Below, piece by piece: positions 8,715 through 17,523 of a stretch of 64,000 nucleotides of DNA. A program made the translations under genes and the position numbers. Below the pieces are notes generated by a model. That model was not told where the DNA came from. It worked only from the letters and a program-made list of their open reading frames with translations, and searched no databases. Every line of letters starts with the position of its first letter. Position 1 is the stretch's first letter. Origin of the DNA: CAWDNM01 sp964521195 (GTDB taxonomy: Bacteria; Actinomycetota; Coriobacteriia; Anaerosomatales; JAAXUF01). Location: assembly GCA_964521195.1 (NCBI GenBank), contig CAZFRE010000004.1, positions 132,489 to 196,488 of the forward strand, written 5' to 3'.

Positions 8715-9419
8715 GTGCCGACGCGCTACCCTGTCGAGCTTCTCACCACGGACCACTGCGGCGACGACATCCTGACCTGCCGCTTCTCTCGGCCTGACGG
8801 CTACGGGTTCCGCGCCGGACAGTGGTTCCGACTCCACCTTCGCACCGCTGAGGGCGATGAGGCGAAGACCTTCTCCCACTGCGGCGCGCCGGGCGATCCG
8901 GATATCGTGATGACGACGCGGCTCTCCGACTCGGCATTCAAGCGTGCGCTCGCCCAGCTCGAACCCGGCGCCCGCGTTGAGATCTCGGCCTCGGGTGGCC
9001 GGCTCGCGCTGCCCGAGGGTGCGAGTCGCGTCTGCTTCCTCGTCGGGGGCGTCGGCATCACCCCCGTTCGATCCCTGCTCCGCCACGCCGAGCAGACCGG
9101 CCGAACCTTCGACGACGCGCTACTGCTCTACGGGAATCGCGACGAGAGATGCGCGCCCTTCGCCGAGGAGTTCGCGGCGATGGGCCCGATCGGCGTGCGT
9201 GTGGTTCTCGTGTACGAGCATCCGTCGGTGGAGTGGGTGGGGGAGCGCGGTTTCATCACCGCAGAGACGGTGCGGCGACACGTCGGCCGGGTCGACGACA
9301 GCGTGTTCCTCGTCGCCGGGCCACCGGTGATGGTCGAGGCGATGGAGCGCGTGCTCGACGTCGTGGGGGTGGAGTCCGGGCGCCGGATCGTCGAGCGTTT
9401 CGGGACGGCTTCGAGCTAG
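8715..9419 (+). CDS. Ferredoxin-NADP reductase-like FAD/NAD-binding oxidoreductase
   Basis: A 234-residue flavin reductase module with GTG start. Residues 1-100 form the FAD-binding barrel, and about 105-230 the NAD(P) domain with LVGGVGITPVRS and the C-terminal VAGPPVMVEAMERVL. No ferredoxin or heme domain is attached, so it needs a separate electron partner. The flavin-phosphate motif usually written RxYS appears here as KTFSHCG, a weaker form. It follows the hemolysin-III gene by 24 bp and is probably in the same transcript. Confidence 0.87.
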   Translation: MPTRYPVELLTTDHCGDDILTCRFSRPDGYGFRAGQWFRLHLRTAEGDEAKTFSHCGAPGDPDIVMTTRLSDSAFKRALAQLEPGARVEISASGGRLALPEGASRVCFLVGGVGITPVRSLLRHAEQTGRTFDDALLLYGNRDERCAPFAEEFAAMGPIGVRVVLVYEHPSVEWVGERGFITAETVRRHVGRVDDSVFLVAGPPVMVEAMERVLDVVGVESGRRIVERFGTASS

Positions 9420-9672
9420 CAGGTTTCGCCATTCGCCGATTGTGCGATTCGTCACACTTGTCCGAGAAAGTTGCATGTCAGGACGCAGCCACTGCCTGTC
9501 TGATACCGTTCGCACCCCAAACGGGCCCTTTCAGCCCTCGCTCGTGTTAAACCGTCGGATTGCCTGTAAACTTGACCTGGACCGCCTGTCTCCTCGGACG
9601 GCGGACAGACGTCTTCCGCGGCGCGGACATGGCCGCTCCGCGAAAGGCCGGACAGAGGAAGACGAACAGCCT

Positions 9673-10035
9673 GTGTACGACCTCGAGGGGGTCCTGGGCC
9701 CCACGGTCACCCAGTTCGTCGAGAACCATGTCAGGTCGCTCCTGGCATGGGATATCCTCGTGTTCTTCCACCGCAACCCCGACTCGCTACTGGACTGCGC
9801 AGGCCTTGCCGCGCGTCTTGGACGACGGGTCGAGGAAGTCGAGCCGGAGATCGACGCACTGTGCCGGGGTCACATCCTGCAGCGCACTGGCGACCTGATC
9901 GAGTACCGCCCCACGCCCGAGCTTCGCGCGCAGGTCGCCGAGTTCGTCGACGCGTGTCAGGACCGCGGTCGCAGGCTCGCGCTCATCGCGCTCGTCCTCC
10001 ATCGCATCGGCAAGACCGCGCCCGGACTGGTGTGA
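9673..10035 (+). CDS. Winged-helix-like hypothetical protein
   Basis: A probable protein of 120 residues if started at GTG 9673 (MYDLEGVLGP). The frame stays open upstream to 9442, but the composition there is not protein-like; no strong ribosome site decides the start. Residues about 25-80 read as a winged helix: WDILVFFHRNP, SLLDCAGLAARLG, EEVEPEIDALCRGHILQR, IEYRPTP. This suggests a DNA-binding or protein-binding wHTH, followed by a C-terminal helix. It converges on the HD-GYP gene at 10087-11409. I do not recognise a named family. Confidence 0.6.
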   Translation: MYDLEGVLGPTVTQFVENHVRSLLAWDILVFFHRNPDSLLDCAGLAARLGRRVEEVEPEIDALCRGHILQRTGDLIEYRPTPELRAQVAEFVDACQDRGRRLALIALVLHRIGKTAPGLV

Positions 10036-10086
10036 AGTCCCGCTGCCGTGCATGCGTCCACGAGAACGCGCCGCGCGCCGCAGCGA

Positions 10087-11409
10087 CTAGAGCAGCTCCG
10101 ACACGTCGATGTCGAGCGCCTCGGGTGCGATGATCTCCACGATCTCGAGCGATGATGTCGAGAGATCGATGTCTTCCGGCTCCGTGACCTCGAGGCCACG
10201 CTGATCGAACGCGGTTCGCACGACCGGCTCGAGCGGGTCGTCGCCCATGCGGGAGACCACGCCCACGCTCTGATCGGAGAGGCGTACCACGCATCCCACC
10301 GGGAACGGGCCGAGCATGTTGGCGAAGAGCCTTGCGAGGAACGGGTCGAAGTACTGGTTCGCCTCGCGCAGCACCTGCACGAGCGCTCGGTCGGGCGTGA
10401 GCGCAGCCGATCCCGACGTGGGGCTCGTGAGGTTCTCGAACCGGTCGGCGATGCTCACGATCCGGCTGTACGGGTGCGCGACATAGCCCTGGTCGCGGGG
10501 CGGGAAGCCCGAGCCGTTCACGTACATGTGGTGCTCGTAGGAGACCAGCATCGGCGAGACGTCGTCGAGCGCGAGCCGCTGCAGCATCTCGGCGCCGACG
10601 CGCGGGTGCTCGAGCATCATCTGCTCGGCCTGGGCGGGGTCATCGGGGTCGAACGCCGACTTGCCGATGTCGTGCAACAGCGCGGACGTACCGAGCGACG
10701 AGAGGCCCTCGGCGGGCAGCCCGAGCCGGTGGCCCAGCACCAGCGAGTAGCACATGACGTTGAGCGAGTGATAGAGCTGGCGCTCGCTCGGGCGCCGCGC
10801 CGCGGCCATCGAGAGCACGGCGGCCGCATCTTCCTCGAGGCGGGGGATGAGGCTTTCAGCCAGCGCGCGGGCCTCGGTCACCGCGGAGAGGTCACCTGCC
10901 GAGACCTGTTCGAGCATCTTGCGCACGGACGTGACCGAGCGCTGGAACAGCGCCTTGTCCTGCTCGCGGACGATGTCACGCGTGCCAGTCTCCTCTTCCT
11001 CGACACGCGCCAGCACCGATACGGCCACCGAGTGGATGTTGCGCTTGGAGAGCTCGAGACTCAGGTCGAGGTCGGGGGAGGGGCGCAGCGACAGCACCTC
11101 GGTGAGCGCGACCGCCTCCTTCTGCGTGAAGTTCGCCTGGAACACGAGCGATTCGACCTCGAGCGACTCGAAGATCTCGACCACGGCCGGCAGTCCCGGC
11201 ACGTCATCGGAGATCGGCAGGCTGCCGTGGTAGAGCCGGCCCTGGTGGAGGTTCAGTACGAACGGCTCGGCCGCTGCCGCCTCTCGGATGGCGGTCTCGA
11301 GCTCAGCGACGGCCTCGCCGTACGCGGGGTGCGCCGGCGGGTACAGCTGTACCGCGCGCCGAGCGCCCGCGAGCGCCGTGATCGCCGAACCTGCGCCGTG
11401 AAGCGTCAT
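10087..11409 (-). CDS. HD-GYP domain phosphohydrolase with N-terminal YPP module
   Basis: A 440-residue probable cyclic-di-GMP phosphodiesterase or signalling hydrolase. The N-terminal module includes LYPPAHP (22-28) and NLHQGRLYHGSLPI (about 53-66), shared with three other proteins in this window. The HD domain shows His214, HDIGK (246-250), HP at 268-269, EHH (292-294) and DRFENLTS. The GYP loop is replaced by SGFPP (300-304), a Tyr-to-Phe change. It has a C-terminal domain with VVRLSDQSVGVV, ending DIDVSELL. It is translated with the HEAT protein upstream through an ATGA overlap. No receiver domain or membrane helix is seen, so it is cytoplasmic. Confidence 0.88.
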   Translation of the reverse strand: MTLHGAGSAITALAGARRAVQLYPPAHPAYGEAVAELETAIREAAAAEPFVLNLHQGRLYHGSLPISDDVPGLPAVVEIFESLEVESLVFQANFTQKEAVALTEVLSLRPSPDLDLSLELSKRNIHSVAVSVLARVEEEETGTRDIVREQDKALFQRSVTSVRKMLEQVSAGDLSAVTEARALAESLIPRLEEDAAAVLSMAAARRPSERQLYHSLNVMCYSLVLGHRLGLPAEGLSSLGTSALLHDIGKSAFDPDDPAQAEQMMLEHPRVGAEMLQRLALDDVSPMLVSYEHHMYVNGSGFPPRDQGYVAHPYSRIVSIADRFENLTSPTSGSAALTPDRALVQVLREANQYFDPFLARLFANMLGPFPVGCVVRLSDQSVGVVSRMGDDPLEPVVRTAFDQRGLEVTEPEDIDLSTSSLEIVEIIAPEALDIDVSELL

Positions 11410-13382
11410 GAGCCACCACCTCGCTGCCTGACCGTGATGGCTTGGGCTACGAGCTGCTGGACCTCGGCAAAGTGGCCACGCTTGATGAGCGCACGGCGAT
11501 TCGCGATGCGAGCCAGCGCCTCGTCGGCGGCCGGCTCGGGCGAGCGGGCAAGCGCGCCGATGAGTTCGCGCGCGAGGCCGAAGTCCGCGTTGTCGACGTC
11601 GATCTCGGCGAGGCGGGCGCCGATGAGCGCGGCCGCGCCGGGCATCCCGCTCTTCACGAGGCCACGTGCGGCGGCCGCGGCGACCTCCTCGGCGGGGTCG
11701 CGCAACGCCGAGCCGAGCAGCGGGAGGACCGCGGGCTCGCCAAGTGACGCGAGCGTGGTGACGACCTCGCGACGGGCCTGCTCCTCAGGGCGCGTCAGAA
11801 GTGACTCGATGGTCGATATCGAGCGCGGGCTGCCGTCGGCGACGAAGCGCTCGACGATGGGTCCGAGCTGGAACCACTGCGCCGTGCCGACCAGGCCGTA
11901 CAGCAGGTCGATGAGCCGTTTGCCGAGCAACTCGCTTGCGACCTCGAGCCCCTCGGCCTTGAGGGCGACGCCTTCGGCCGCGATCGCGGGCTGGACGGAC
12001 TCGCCGGCGAAGCGCAGGACCTCGTGCGCCGCCGGCACGAGCTCGCGGTTCTCGACACACGCGCGCACGAGCGCACCCGCGCCCTCGACGTCGACCGCGC
12101 TCGCAAGCGCCATCTGCAGGCGACCGCTCAGCTCCGGCCACTCCGGATGCATGCCCTGCCGCTGCTGCAGGCTCTCGATCACGAGGCTGACGAGGTCGAA
12201 GCGCTTGCGCTCGATGAGCTTGGGGATCATCCGCGCGATGCCCTCCATGCCCGAGCAGAACCGCTCGTAGTCGGTCTGCTGGTCGAGCAGCGTCAGCATC
12301 GTTCGGATCCCCACGTCGTCAAGGACCGACGTGGCGGCGGTGGTGACTTCGCGGGCGCGGGCGACGTCGTCCTCGCTCACCGAGCCGGCATGGACGATCG
12401 TGCGGAAGGTCTTGTCGGCGTCGACCAGCGAGGGCTCGACGAGGCGCGCGCCACGGACCTCGAGCATGTGCGCGAGAAACGCTGTCTCGTTGGGACCGTG
12501 GCCCGAGGTCGGGAGTATGTCGAGGACTTCTCGGCGGACCGAATCGGCGACCTCGTCGAGCGGCAGGTTGGCCAGCGCGCTCGACAGGGCGAGCATGTTG
12601 CGGCCGAACTTGCCGTCCAAGACGGCCGTGGCGATGTCGCCGGCGTCCATCATGGCGAACATGCGTGACGCGATCTGGCGCGCCGGTCCGGGCTCGAGCG
12701 CGAGTGCCAGGAGCGCGTCGCGGTTGTCGGCGGGCTGCTGGACGAGCGACCCGGACAGCGCGTCCGCGAGATTATCGGTGCCTTCGTCGCCGGTGACCGA
12801 CACGAGCTCGCCGAGGCTCTTGCGCAGCCCCTCCTTGTCCGAGGAGACCGTCGTGAACCACCGGCCGAGTTTCGCGGGGCTGTCGGCGATCTCGAGGAGC
12901 ATGTCCTCGGAGGCGAGCGAACTCGCGGCAGTGTGGTCGAGCGTGACAAGCTGGACGTCGGTGAGCGTGACCGTGTAGACGCCCATCTCGGCGATGACCG
13001 CGTTGATGCCGCCTTGCGCGCGCACGTCCTCGGGGGCGCGCGACACGACCGAGAGGAAGTTCAGGAGGTCTTGCGCGCTCGCGTTCTGCGCGATGTCGAG
13101 CTGCGCCACGCCGTGGTCGCGCAGCGTGTTGGCCAGCTCGACGCTGACGGCGATGTTCGTGGCGACCGGCTCGCCCTCGTAGGCGAACCCTGTGGCCGCG
13201 ACGGTGAGCCTCAGGTCGGGATTGCCTCGATCGAAGTACTCGGCGAGCGCGGCGATCGCCGCGTCGACGGTCTCCTTGGGGATGGGGCTCGTGGGCGGGT
13301 ACAGCCGAAGCGAGCGCGTGCCGGTGGAGAGCGCGCGAAGCACGTTCTCCAGAATGCGCACGTATTCCTGATCGATCGCCAT
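11406..13382 (-). CDS. HEAT-repeat protein with N-terminal YPP module
   Basis: A large cytoplasmic protein of 658 residues without a recognised enzyme domain. ATG 13382 is preceded by AGGGGG; a GTG two codons upstream is less well placed. The N-terminus carries LYPPTSPIP (27-35) and ATGFAYEGEPV (about 63-73), the module shared with the HD-GYP partner. The middle is helical, and the last 150 residues form HEAT-like repeats (REVVTTLASLGEPAVLPLLG, ALRDPAEEVAAAAARGL). Such repeats usually scaffold protein-protein contacts. The ATGA overlap with the HD-GYP gene implies a stoichiometric pair, plausibly a sensor or scaffold controlling the phosphohydrolase. It is paralogous in layout to the gene at 17524. 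Confidence 0.8.
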   Translation of the reverse strand: MAIDQEYVRILENVLRALSTGTRSLRLYPPTSPIPKETVDAAIAALAEYFDRGNPDLRLTVAATGFAYEGEPVATNIAVSVELANTLRDHGVAQLDIAQNASAQDLLNFLSVVSRAPEDVRAQGGINAVIAEMGVYTVTLTDVQLVTLDHTAASSLASEDMLLEIADSPAKLGRWFTTVSSDKEGLRKSLGELVSVTGDEGTDNLADALSGSLVQQPADNRDALLALALEPGPARQIASRMFAMMDAGDIATAVLDGKFGRNMLALSSALANLPLDEVADSVRREVLDILPTSGHGPNETAFLAHMLEVRGARLVEPSLVDADKTFRTIVHAGSVSEDDVARAREVTTAATSVLDDVGIRTMLTLLDQQTDYERFCSGMEGIARMIPKLIERKRFDLVSLVIESLQQRQGMHPEWPELSGRLQMALASAVDVEGAGALVRACVENRELVPAAHEVLRFAGESVQPAIAAEGVALKAEGLEVASELLGKRLIDLLYGLVGTAQWFQLGPIVERFVADGSPRSISTIESLLTRPEEQARREVVTTLASLGEPAVLPLLGSALRDPAEEVAAAAARGLVKSGMPGAAALIGARLAEIDVDNADFGLARELIGALARSPEPAADEALARIANRRALIKRGHFAEVQQLVAQAITVRQRGGGS

Positions 13383-13544
13383 ACTCACCCCCTCTGCACG
13401 TCCATCATCGCGTCACGGGCGCATGCCAGCAAGGCGCGATAACGCAGGTAATTCATCTTATCGGTGTTCTGAGCACTTTGGTTGAATACGACATTGCCCG
13501 AGCACGAGGTGCGCGAGCAGCGGGTTTCGCCGTGGCGTTACTGG

Positions 13545-13550
13545 TAACCT
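13545..13550 (+). promoter_or_regulatory. -10 element, probable leaderless transcript
   Basis: TAACCT ends 7 bases before the ATG at 13558 and no Shine-Dalgarno sequence lies between. A transcription start about 7 bases downstream of the -10 would coincide with the start codon, giving a leaderless mRNA. A short inverted repeat, GTTAC-TG-GTAAC, overlaps it. Confidence 0.45.
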
Positions 13551-13557
13551 ACTGCGC

Positions 13558-14904
13558 ATGAACAGTCTTGCGCTGCAGGTGCTCCTGATCGTCGTCCTCA
13601 TCGGCATCGAGGGATACTTCGCGGCTGCGGAGATCGCGCTCATCTCGGCGCGACGCGCGGCGCTGCAGCAGAAGGCCGAGGAGGGCTCGAAGGGTGCGAA
13701 GTCCGCACTCGCCCTCACCGACGATCCCACGCGCCTGCTGGCGACCATCCAGATCGGCATAACCTTCGTCGGCTTCCTGGCGGCCGCGGCCGGTGCCGTG
13801 TCGCTGTCGAAGCCGCTGGAGGAGTGGCTCACCGGCTTTGGCATGCCGCTGCTCGCTCGCGTGGCGCCCGGCCTGTCGGTCTTCGCGGTCACCATCCTCA
13901 TCAGCTACCTCACGCTCGTCTTCGGCGAGCTCGTGCCCAAGCGCCTCGGCCTCCAGCGCGCCGAGAAGGTCGCGTCGGCGGTCGCGGGGCCGATCACGTG
14001 GCTCGAGGCGGCGTTCGCTCCGCTCGTCGCGCTGCTCACCGTCTCCACCGCTGCGGTCGCCAGACTCGTGGGCGTGTCCGGGGACGGCGGACGCCCGGGT
14101 GTCTCGGAGGAGGAGATCAAGCTCCTCGTCACCGAGCAGGGCAGCCTGCTCGACGAAGAGAAGCGCATGATCCACGAGATCTTCGAGCTCGGCGACACGG
14201 TGGCGCGCGAGGTGATGGTGCCCCGCGTCGACATGCAGCTCGCCGAGGACATCGAGACGGTCGCGCGCGCGGCCGAGATCATGCGTGGCACCGGCTACTC
14301 GCGACTGCCGGTCTTCCACGAGGATCACGACAAGATCGTCGGCATCGTGCTGCTCAAGGACCTCGTCGCGCCGCTATCCGAGGGTGGTGGCGACGACCTC
14401 GTGACCGGGCACATGCGCGAGCCGGTCTTCGTGCCCGAGACCAAGGGCATCCTGCCGCTCCTATCGGAGATGCGCGCGACGCGCAACCAGATGGTGATCG
14501 TCGTCGACGAGTACGGCGGGACGGCGGGGATCGTCACGCTCGAGGACATCGTGGAAGAGATCGTGGGCGAGATCGCCGATGAGTTCGACCGCGACCACCG
14601 CTACATCACACGGATCTCCGACTCGGTGTGCGTGATCGACGGGCGCTACTCCATCGAGGAGGCGCTGCAGCGCGGCATGCCGGTCGAGGAGAGCGACGAG
14701 TACGAGACGATCGCCGGTTGGATGCTCGCGAAGCTCGGCCACATCCCGGTTCCGGGCGAGCGCTACGAGCGCAAAGGGTACGAGTTCCGGGTACAGACGA
14801 TGCGCCGCAGCCGCATCGCGCGCATCCGCGTGACTTCAACGACCCCGCCATGCGATCCGCCGCAGACCGCCACAGAACCCGACGAGGACGGCGAGAGGGA
14901 CTAG
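13558..14904 (+). CDS. CorC/HlyC family (CNNM-like) membrane protein with CBS domains
   Basis: A 448-residue protein of the UPF0053/CorC group, related to CNNM magnesium/cobalt transporters. Order: DUF21 membrane domain (residues 1-190, four helices, beginning LALQVLLIVVLIGIEGYFAA), paired CBS domains (about 205-330, with REVMVPRVDMQLAED and VVDEYGGTAGIVTLEDIVEE), and a C-terminal CorC_HlyC domain (about 345-430). It probably exports or regulates divalent cations in the inner membrane. The transcript looks leaderless. The amidohydrolase gene follows 30 bp later. Confidence 0.92.
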   Translation: MNSLALQVLLIVVLIGIEGYFAAAEIALISARRAALQQKAEEGSKGAKSALALTDDPTRLLATIQIGITFVGFLAAAAGAVSLSKPLEEWLTGFGMPLLARVAPGLSVFAVTILISYLTLVFGELVPKRLGLQRAEKVASAVAGPITWLEAAFAPLVALLTVSTAAVARLVGVSGDGGRPGVSEEEIKLLVTEQGSLLDEEKRMIHEIFELGDTVAREVMVPRVDMQLAEDIETVARAAEIMRGTGYSRLPVFHEDHDKIVGIVLLKDLVAPLSEGGGDDLVTGHMREPVFVPETKGILPLLSEMRATRNQMVIVVDEYGGTAGIVTLEDIVEEIVGEIADEFDRDHRYITRISDSVCVIDGRYSIEEALQRGMPVEESDEYETIAGWMLAKLGHIPVPGERYERKGYEFRVQTMRRSRIARIRVTSTTPPCDPPQTATEPDEDGERD

Positions 14905-14934
14905 CCGCCCCGCACACGCACCGAGGAGCAGCAC

Positions 14935-15876
14935 ATGCCGAAGATGGCCGCCGCCACGCCCACCCGTCCCGGGGATGCGATCGACGCGCACGTCCACCTG
15001 TTCACGAAGCCGCTCATGATGGAGTGGGTCGAGCGCCCCGAGACGCCCGCACGCTTCAAGCAGGCCGCGAAGGAAGGCAAGTGGGGCCGCCGAGGCGAGA
15101 TGACGCTGCCGGATCTCTCGGCCGAGCAGGCCGCGGCGTGGTATGTGGAGCGCATCAACGCGGCGAACGTCGCCAAGGCGCTCATCGTCTCGGTGCTGCC
15201 TGAATCGCAGTACACGCGCGACTTCATCCGCGCCGCGAACGGCCACGTGCACGCGCTGTGCAACGTGGATCCGCGCGACCCCGGTGCGCCCGAACTGCTC
15301 GAACGTGAGATGGCCGCCGGCTTCCGTGGCGTGAAGCTCTACCCGGTGAACCGCTGCTACCGGCTCTCGGACCCGGCGTGCCGACCCTTCTTCGAGGCCG
15401 CCGACGAGCTGAAGGCGAACGTCATCGTCCACTACGGCGTGACCGTCGACCCCACCGGCGACCTGCGCTACGCCGACCCGCTCGACATGTCGCCGGTCGC
15501 CCGCGACTTCCCGGAGCTCATCTTCACGATCGCGCACTTCGGTGCCGGCTGGCTCGACTCGGTGCTGCGTCTCGCGTACCAGTGCAAGAACGTGTGCGTG
15601 GACACGAGCGGCACGAACAACTGGATGGACTACTACGTCCCCAAGCTCACGCTCGCGGATGTGTTCGAGCGCTGCCTCACCGCCATGGGGCCGGAGCGCA
15701 TCCTCTTCGGCACCGACTCGGGAACCACTGCCCCCTACCGCCACTGGATCCGCTACATGCAGCAGCGCACCATCGAGGAGATGGGGCTGTCGGCCGGCGA
15801 CATCGATCTGATCATGCGCGGGAATGCCGCGCGCATCTTCCGACTCGACGAGCCGCTGCTGCCAGAAGGGGAATGA
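14935..15876 (+). CDS. Amidohydrolase family protein
   Basis: A 313-residue TIM-barrel hydrolase of the amidohydrolase-2 type. GAGGAG precedes the ATG. Metal ligand motifs are DAHVHLF near residue 17 (HxH), NVIVHYG near 163 and the late FGTDSGTT near 261 with its conserved Asp. Family members include decarboxylases and lactonases; none can be singled out. The methyltransferase downstream overlaps it by 4 bp, so the two act together or at least are co-expressed. Confidence 0.87.
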   Translation: MPKMAAATPTRPGDAIDAHVHLFTKPLMMEWVERPETPARFKQAAKEGKWGRRGEMTLPDLSAEQAAAWYVERINAANVAKALIVSVLPESQYTRDFIRAANGHVHALCNVDPRDPGAPELLEREMAAGFRGVKLYPVNRCYRLSDPACRPFFEAADELKANVIVHYGVTVDPTGDLRYADPLDMSPVARDFPELIFTIAHFGAGWLDSVLRLAYQCKNVCVDTSGTNNWMDYYVPKLTLADVFERCLTAMGPERILFGTDSGTTAPYRHWIRYMQQRTIEEMGLSAGDIDLIMRGNAARIFRLDEPLLPEGE

Positions 15877-16682
15877 CGATGCACGTCCACGATCACGACC
15901 AGCCCACCGCGCCGCAGGTCGACTACGACACCTTCGTCAACTGGCCCGCGCGCCTCGAGCGCGAGGCACCGCTCTTCCGACGGCTTTTCGACGAGGTCGG
16001 CGCCCGAACCGTCATCGACGTGGGAGCGGGCAGCGCCCGGCACTCGCTGATGTTCGCGTCCTGGGGCCTGACCGTCGACGCTGTCGATCCCGACGACTCG
16101 ATGCTCGAGGCCGCCGAGGCCAACATCGTCGAGAAGGCCGCCGAGGTGGCTGAAGCGGGCGGCGCCGTCCGCCTGACGCGCAGTGGCTTCGGCGAGCTGG
16201 CGGCGCTGGGGCTCGGGCCTGCGGACGCGCTCGTGTGCACCGGCAACGCGCTGCCGCACGTCGGCGGCGTCGATGGGCTGCGGGCAGCATTTGCGGACTT
16301 CTCGGCGGTGGTGGGCCCGGGGGGTGTCGTGGTGCTGCACATGCTCAACCACCAGCGGCTCCTCGACAAGCAACCCCGGGCGATCCCGCCGGTCGTGCGC
16401 GAGACGCCCGAAGGCACGATGGTGTTCCTGCGGGTTCTCGCGTACTCGGAGGACCGCTCGACGATCAACTTCGACTTCGTGACGCTGGTGCGCGACGCCG
16501 AGGGTGTCTGGTCGCTCGCATCGCGACGCTCGGATCACACGGCCCTGCCGGCATCGCTGTTGCGCGAGGAGCTCGAGGCGGCCGGTTTCGAGCGAGTGGA
16601 GCTGCTCGGCGGGCACGACGGGCACGCGCTCACCGACGCCGACGAGAGCGTCATCGTCGTGGCGCGGCGGGCAGAGGGCTAG
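15873..16682 (+). CDS. Class I SAM-dependent methyltransferase
   Basis: A 269-residue methyltransferase. ATG 15873 overlaps the upstream stop; ATG 15879 two codons later has the better spacing from AAGGGG and may be the true start. Motif I is VIDVGAGSARHS near residue 48, motif II VDAVDPDDSMLEA, and the post-motif region GPADALVCTGNALPHV is typical of ubiE-like enzymes. The N-terminus is His/Asp-rich (MHVHDHDQP). The substrate is unknown; linkage to the amidohydrolase suggests a small-molecule pathway. Confidence 0.85.
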   Translation: MTMHVHDHDQPTAPQVDYDTFVNWPARLEREAPLFRRLFDEVGARTVIDVGAGSARHSLMFASWGLTVDAVDPDDSMLEAAEANIVEKAAEVAEAGGAVRLTRSGFGELAALGLGPADALVCTGNALPHVGGVDGLRAAFADFSAVVGPGGVVVLHMLNHQRLLDKQPRAIPPVVRETPEGTMVFLRVLAYSEDRSTINFDFVTLVRDAEGVWSLASRRSDHTALPASLLREELEAAGFERVELLGGHDGHALTDADESVIVVARRAEG

Positions 16683-16691
16683 CGCCGCCTG

Positions 16692-17411
16692 CTACGCGCC
16701 GTCGAGCACCGACGGTCCCAACTCGCACGCCCGGCACAGCGCCGCGTTGCAGGCTGCGAGAGGTGAGGTCGGCTCGGCGGGAAGCCACGCGCGTACGTGC
16801 GCATCGTCTCGGAGCGCGGCGTACAGGTGGCATAGCGGCAGTCCCGCGACGTTCTGATAGCAGTCGCGCACGCCCACCTCGGCGACTTGCGCCTCGATGT
16901 TGTACGCGCCCGCACAGCCGAGGAACGTGCCCATCGCCATCCACGCCTCGATCTGGCAGTCGGTCAGTGGCTTCATGGCGACGTCGGTCGTCACGGCGAA
17001 GGAGCGTGGCGCGTCGAGTTCGGGGGTGAGCAGGGCGACGCCGGTCACGACCTGATGAGTGCGGCCGGACAGGGTGCGGAGCATCCGCCAGGCATCGGCG
17101 ACGTCCACCGGCTTGCCGAGCACGGCGCCGTCGAACACGACGATCGTGTCGAAACACATCACCAGCCGGTTCTTGGCGTGACCTTCCTCGCGAGCGGCGA
17201 AGGCCTTCTCGGCGGCGAGGGAGGCGGCGAGTGCGACGGGGTCGCTCGCGAGCGGCGAGTCGAGGTCCTCCGGCGTGTCGACCGCAGTCGCCTCGAACGG
17301 CAGCGAGAGCCACTCGAGCAACCGGCGCCGTCGCGGAGACTGCGAAGCGAGCACCACCTCGGCGGGGAGCGGGGTGGGTTGGGAGGGGCTGTCAGGGGTA
17401 CGCTCTCTCAT
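16692..17411 (-). CDS. maf: Maf-like nucleoside triphosphate pyrophosphatase
   Basis: A 239-residue Maf/HAM1-type house-cleaning pyrophosphatase that hydrolyses non-canonical or pyrimidine NTPs. The N-terminal signature is VVLASQSPRRRRLLEWL; the substrate pocket residues are CFDTIVVFDG and LGKPVD, and SGRTHQVVTGV follows. It carries about 40 extra C-terminal residues with Cys-rich LAACNAALCRACELG, not usual for Maf. The minus-strand upstream shows TTATCA close to the ATG and no clear ribosome site, again suggesting leaderless expression. It converges on the methyltransferase. Confidence 0.87.
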   Translation of the reverse strand: MRERTPDSPSQPTPLPAEVVLASQSPRRRRLLEWLSLPFEATAVDTPEDLDSPLASDPVALAASLAAEKAFAAREEGHAKNRLVMCFDTIVVFDGAVLGKPVDVADAWRMLRTLSGRTHQVVTGVALLTPELDAPRSFAVTTDVAMKPLTDCQIEAWMAMGTFLGCAGAYNIEAQVAEVGVRDCYQNVAGLPLCHLYAALRDDAHVRAWLPAEPTSPLAACNAALCRACELGPSVLDGA

Positions 17412-17472
17412 ACTCTGATGATAACGCGGGCGGGCGCCGCTTCGGGCGCACCCGCTCGCGTATTCGAGTCCC

Positions 17473-17478
17473 TATAAT
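17473..17478 (+). promoter_or_regulatory. -10 hexamer TATAAT of the second HEAT/HD-GYP operon
   Basis: A consensus TATAAT lies 45 bp upstream of the ATG at 17524. No good -35 is visible at 16-18 bp (ACCCGC), so expression may need an activator or an extended contact. It shares a 112-bp divergent intergenic region with the maf promoter. Confidence 0.5.
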
Positions 17479-17523
17479 GGGGCGAGGCGTCGAATGATCG
17501 AAACCTCGCTTGGGGGAGTGTGC

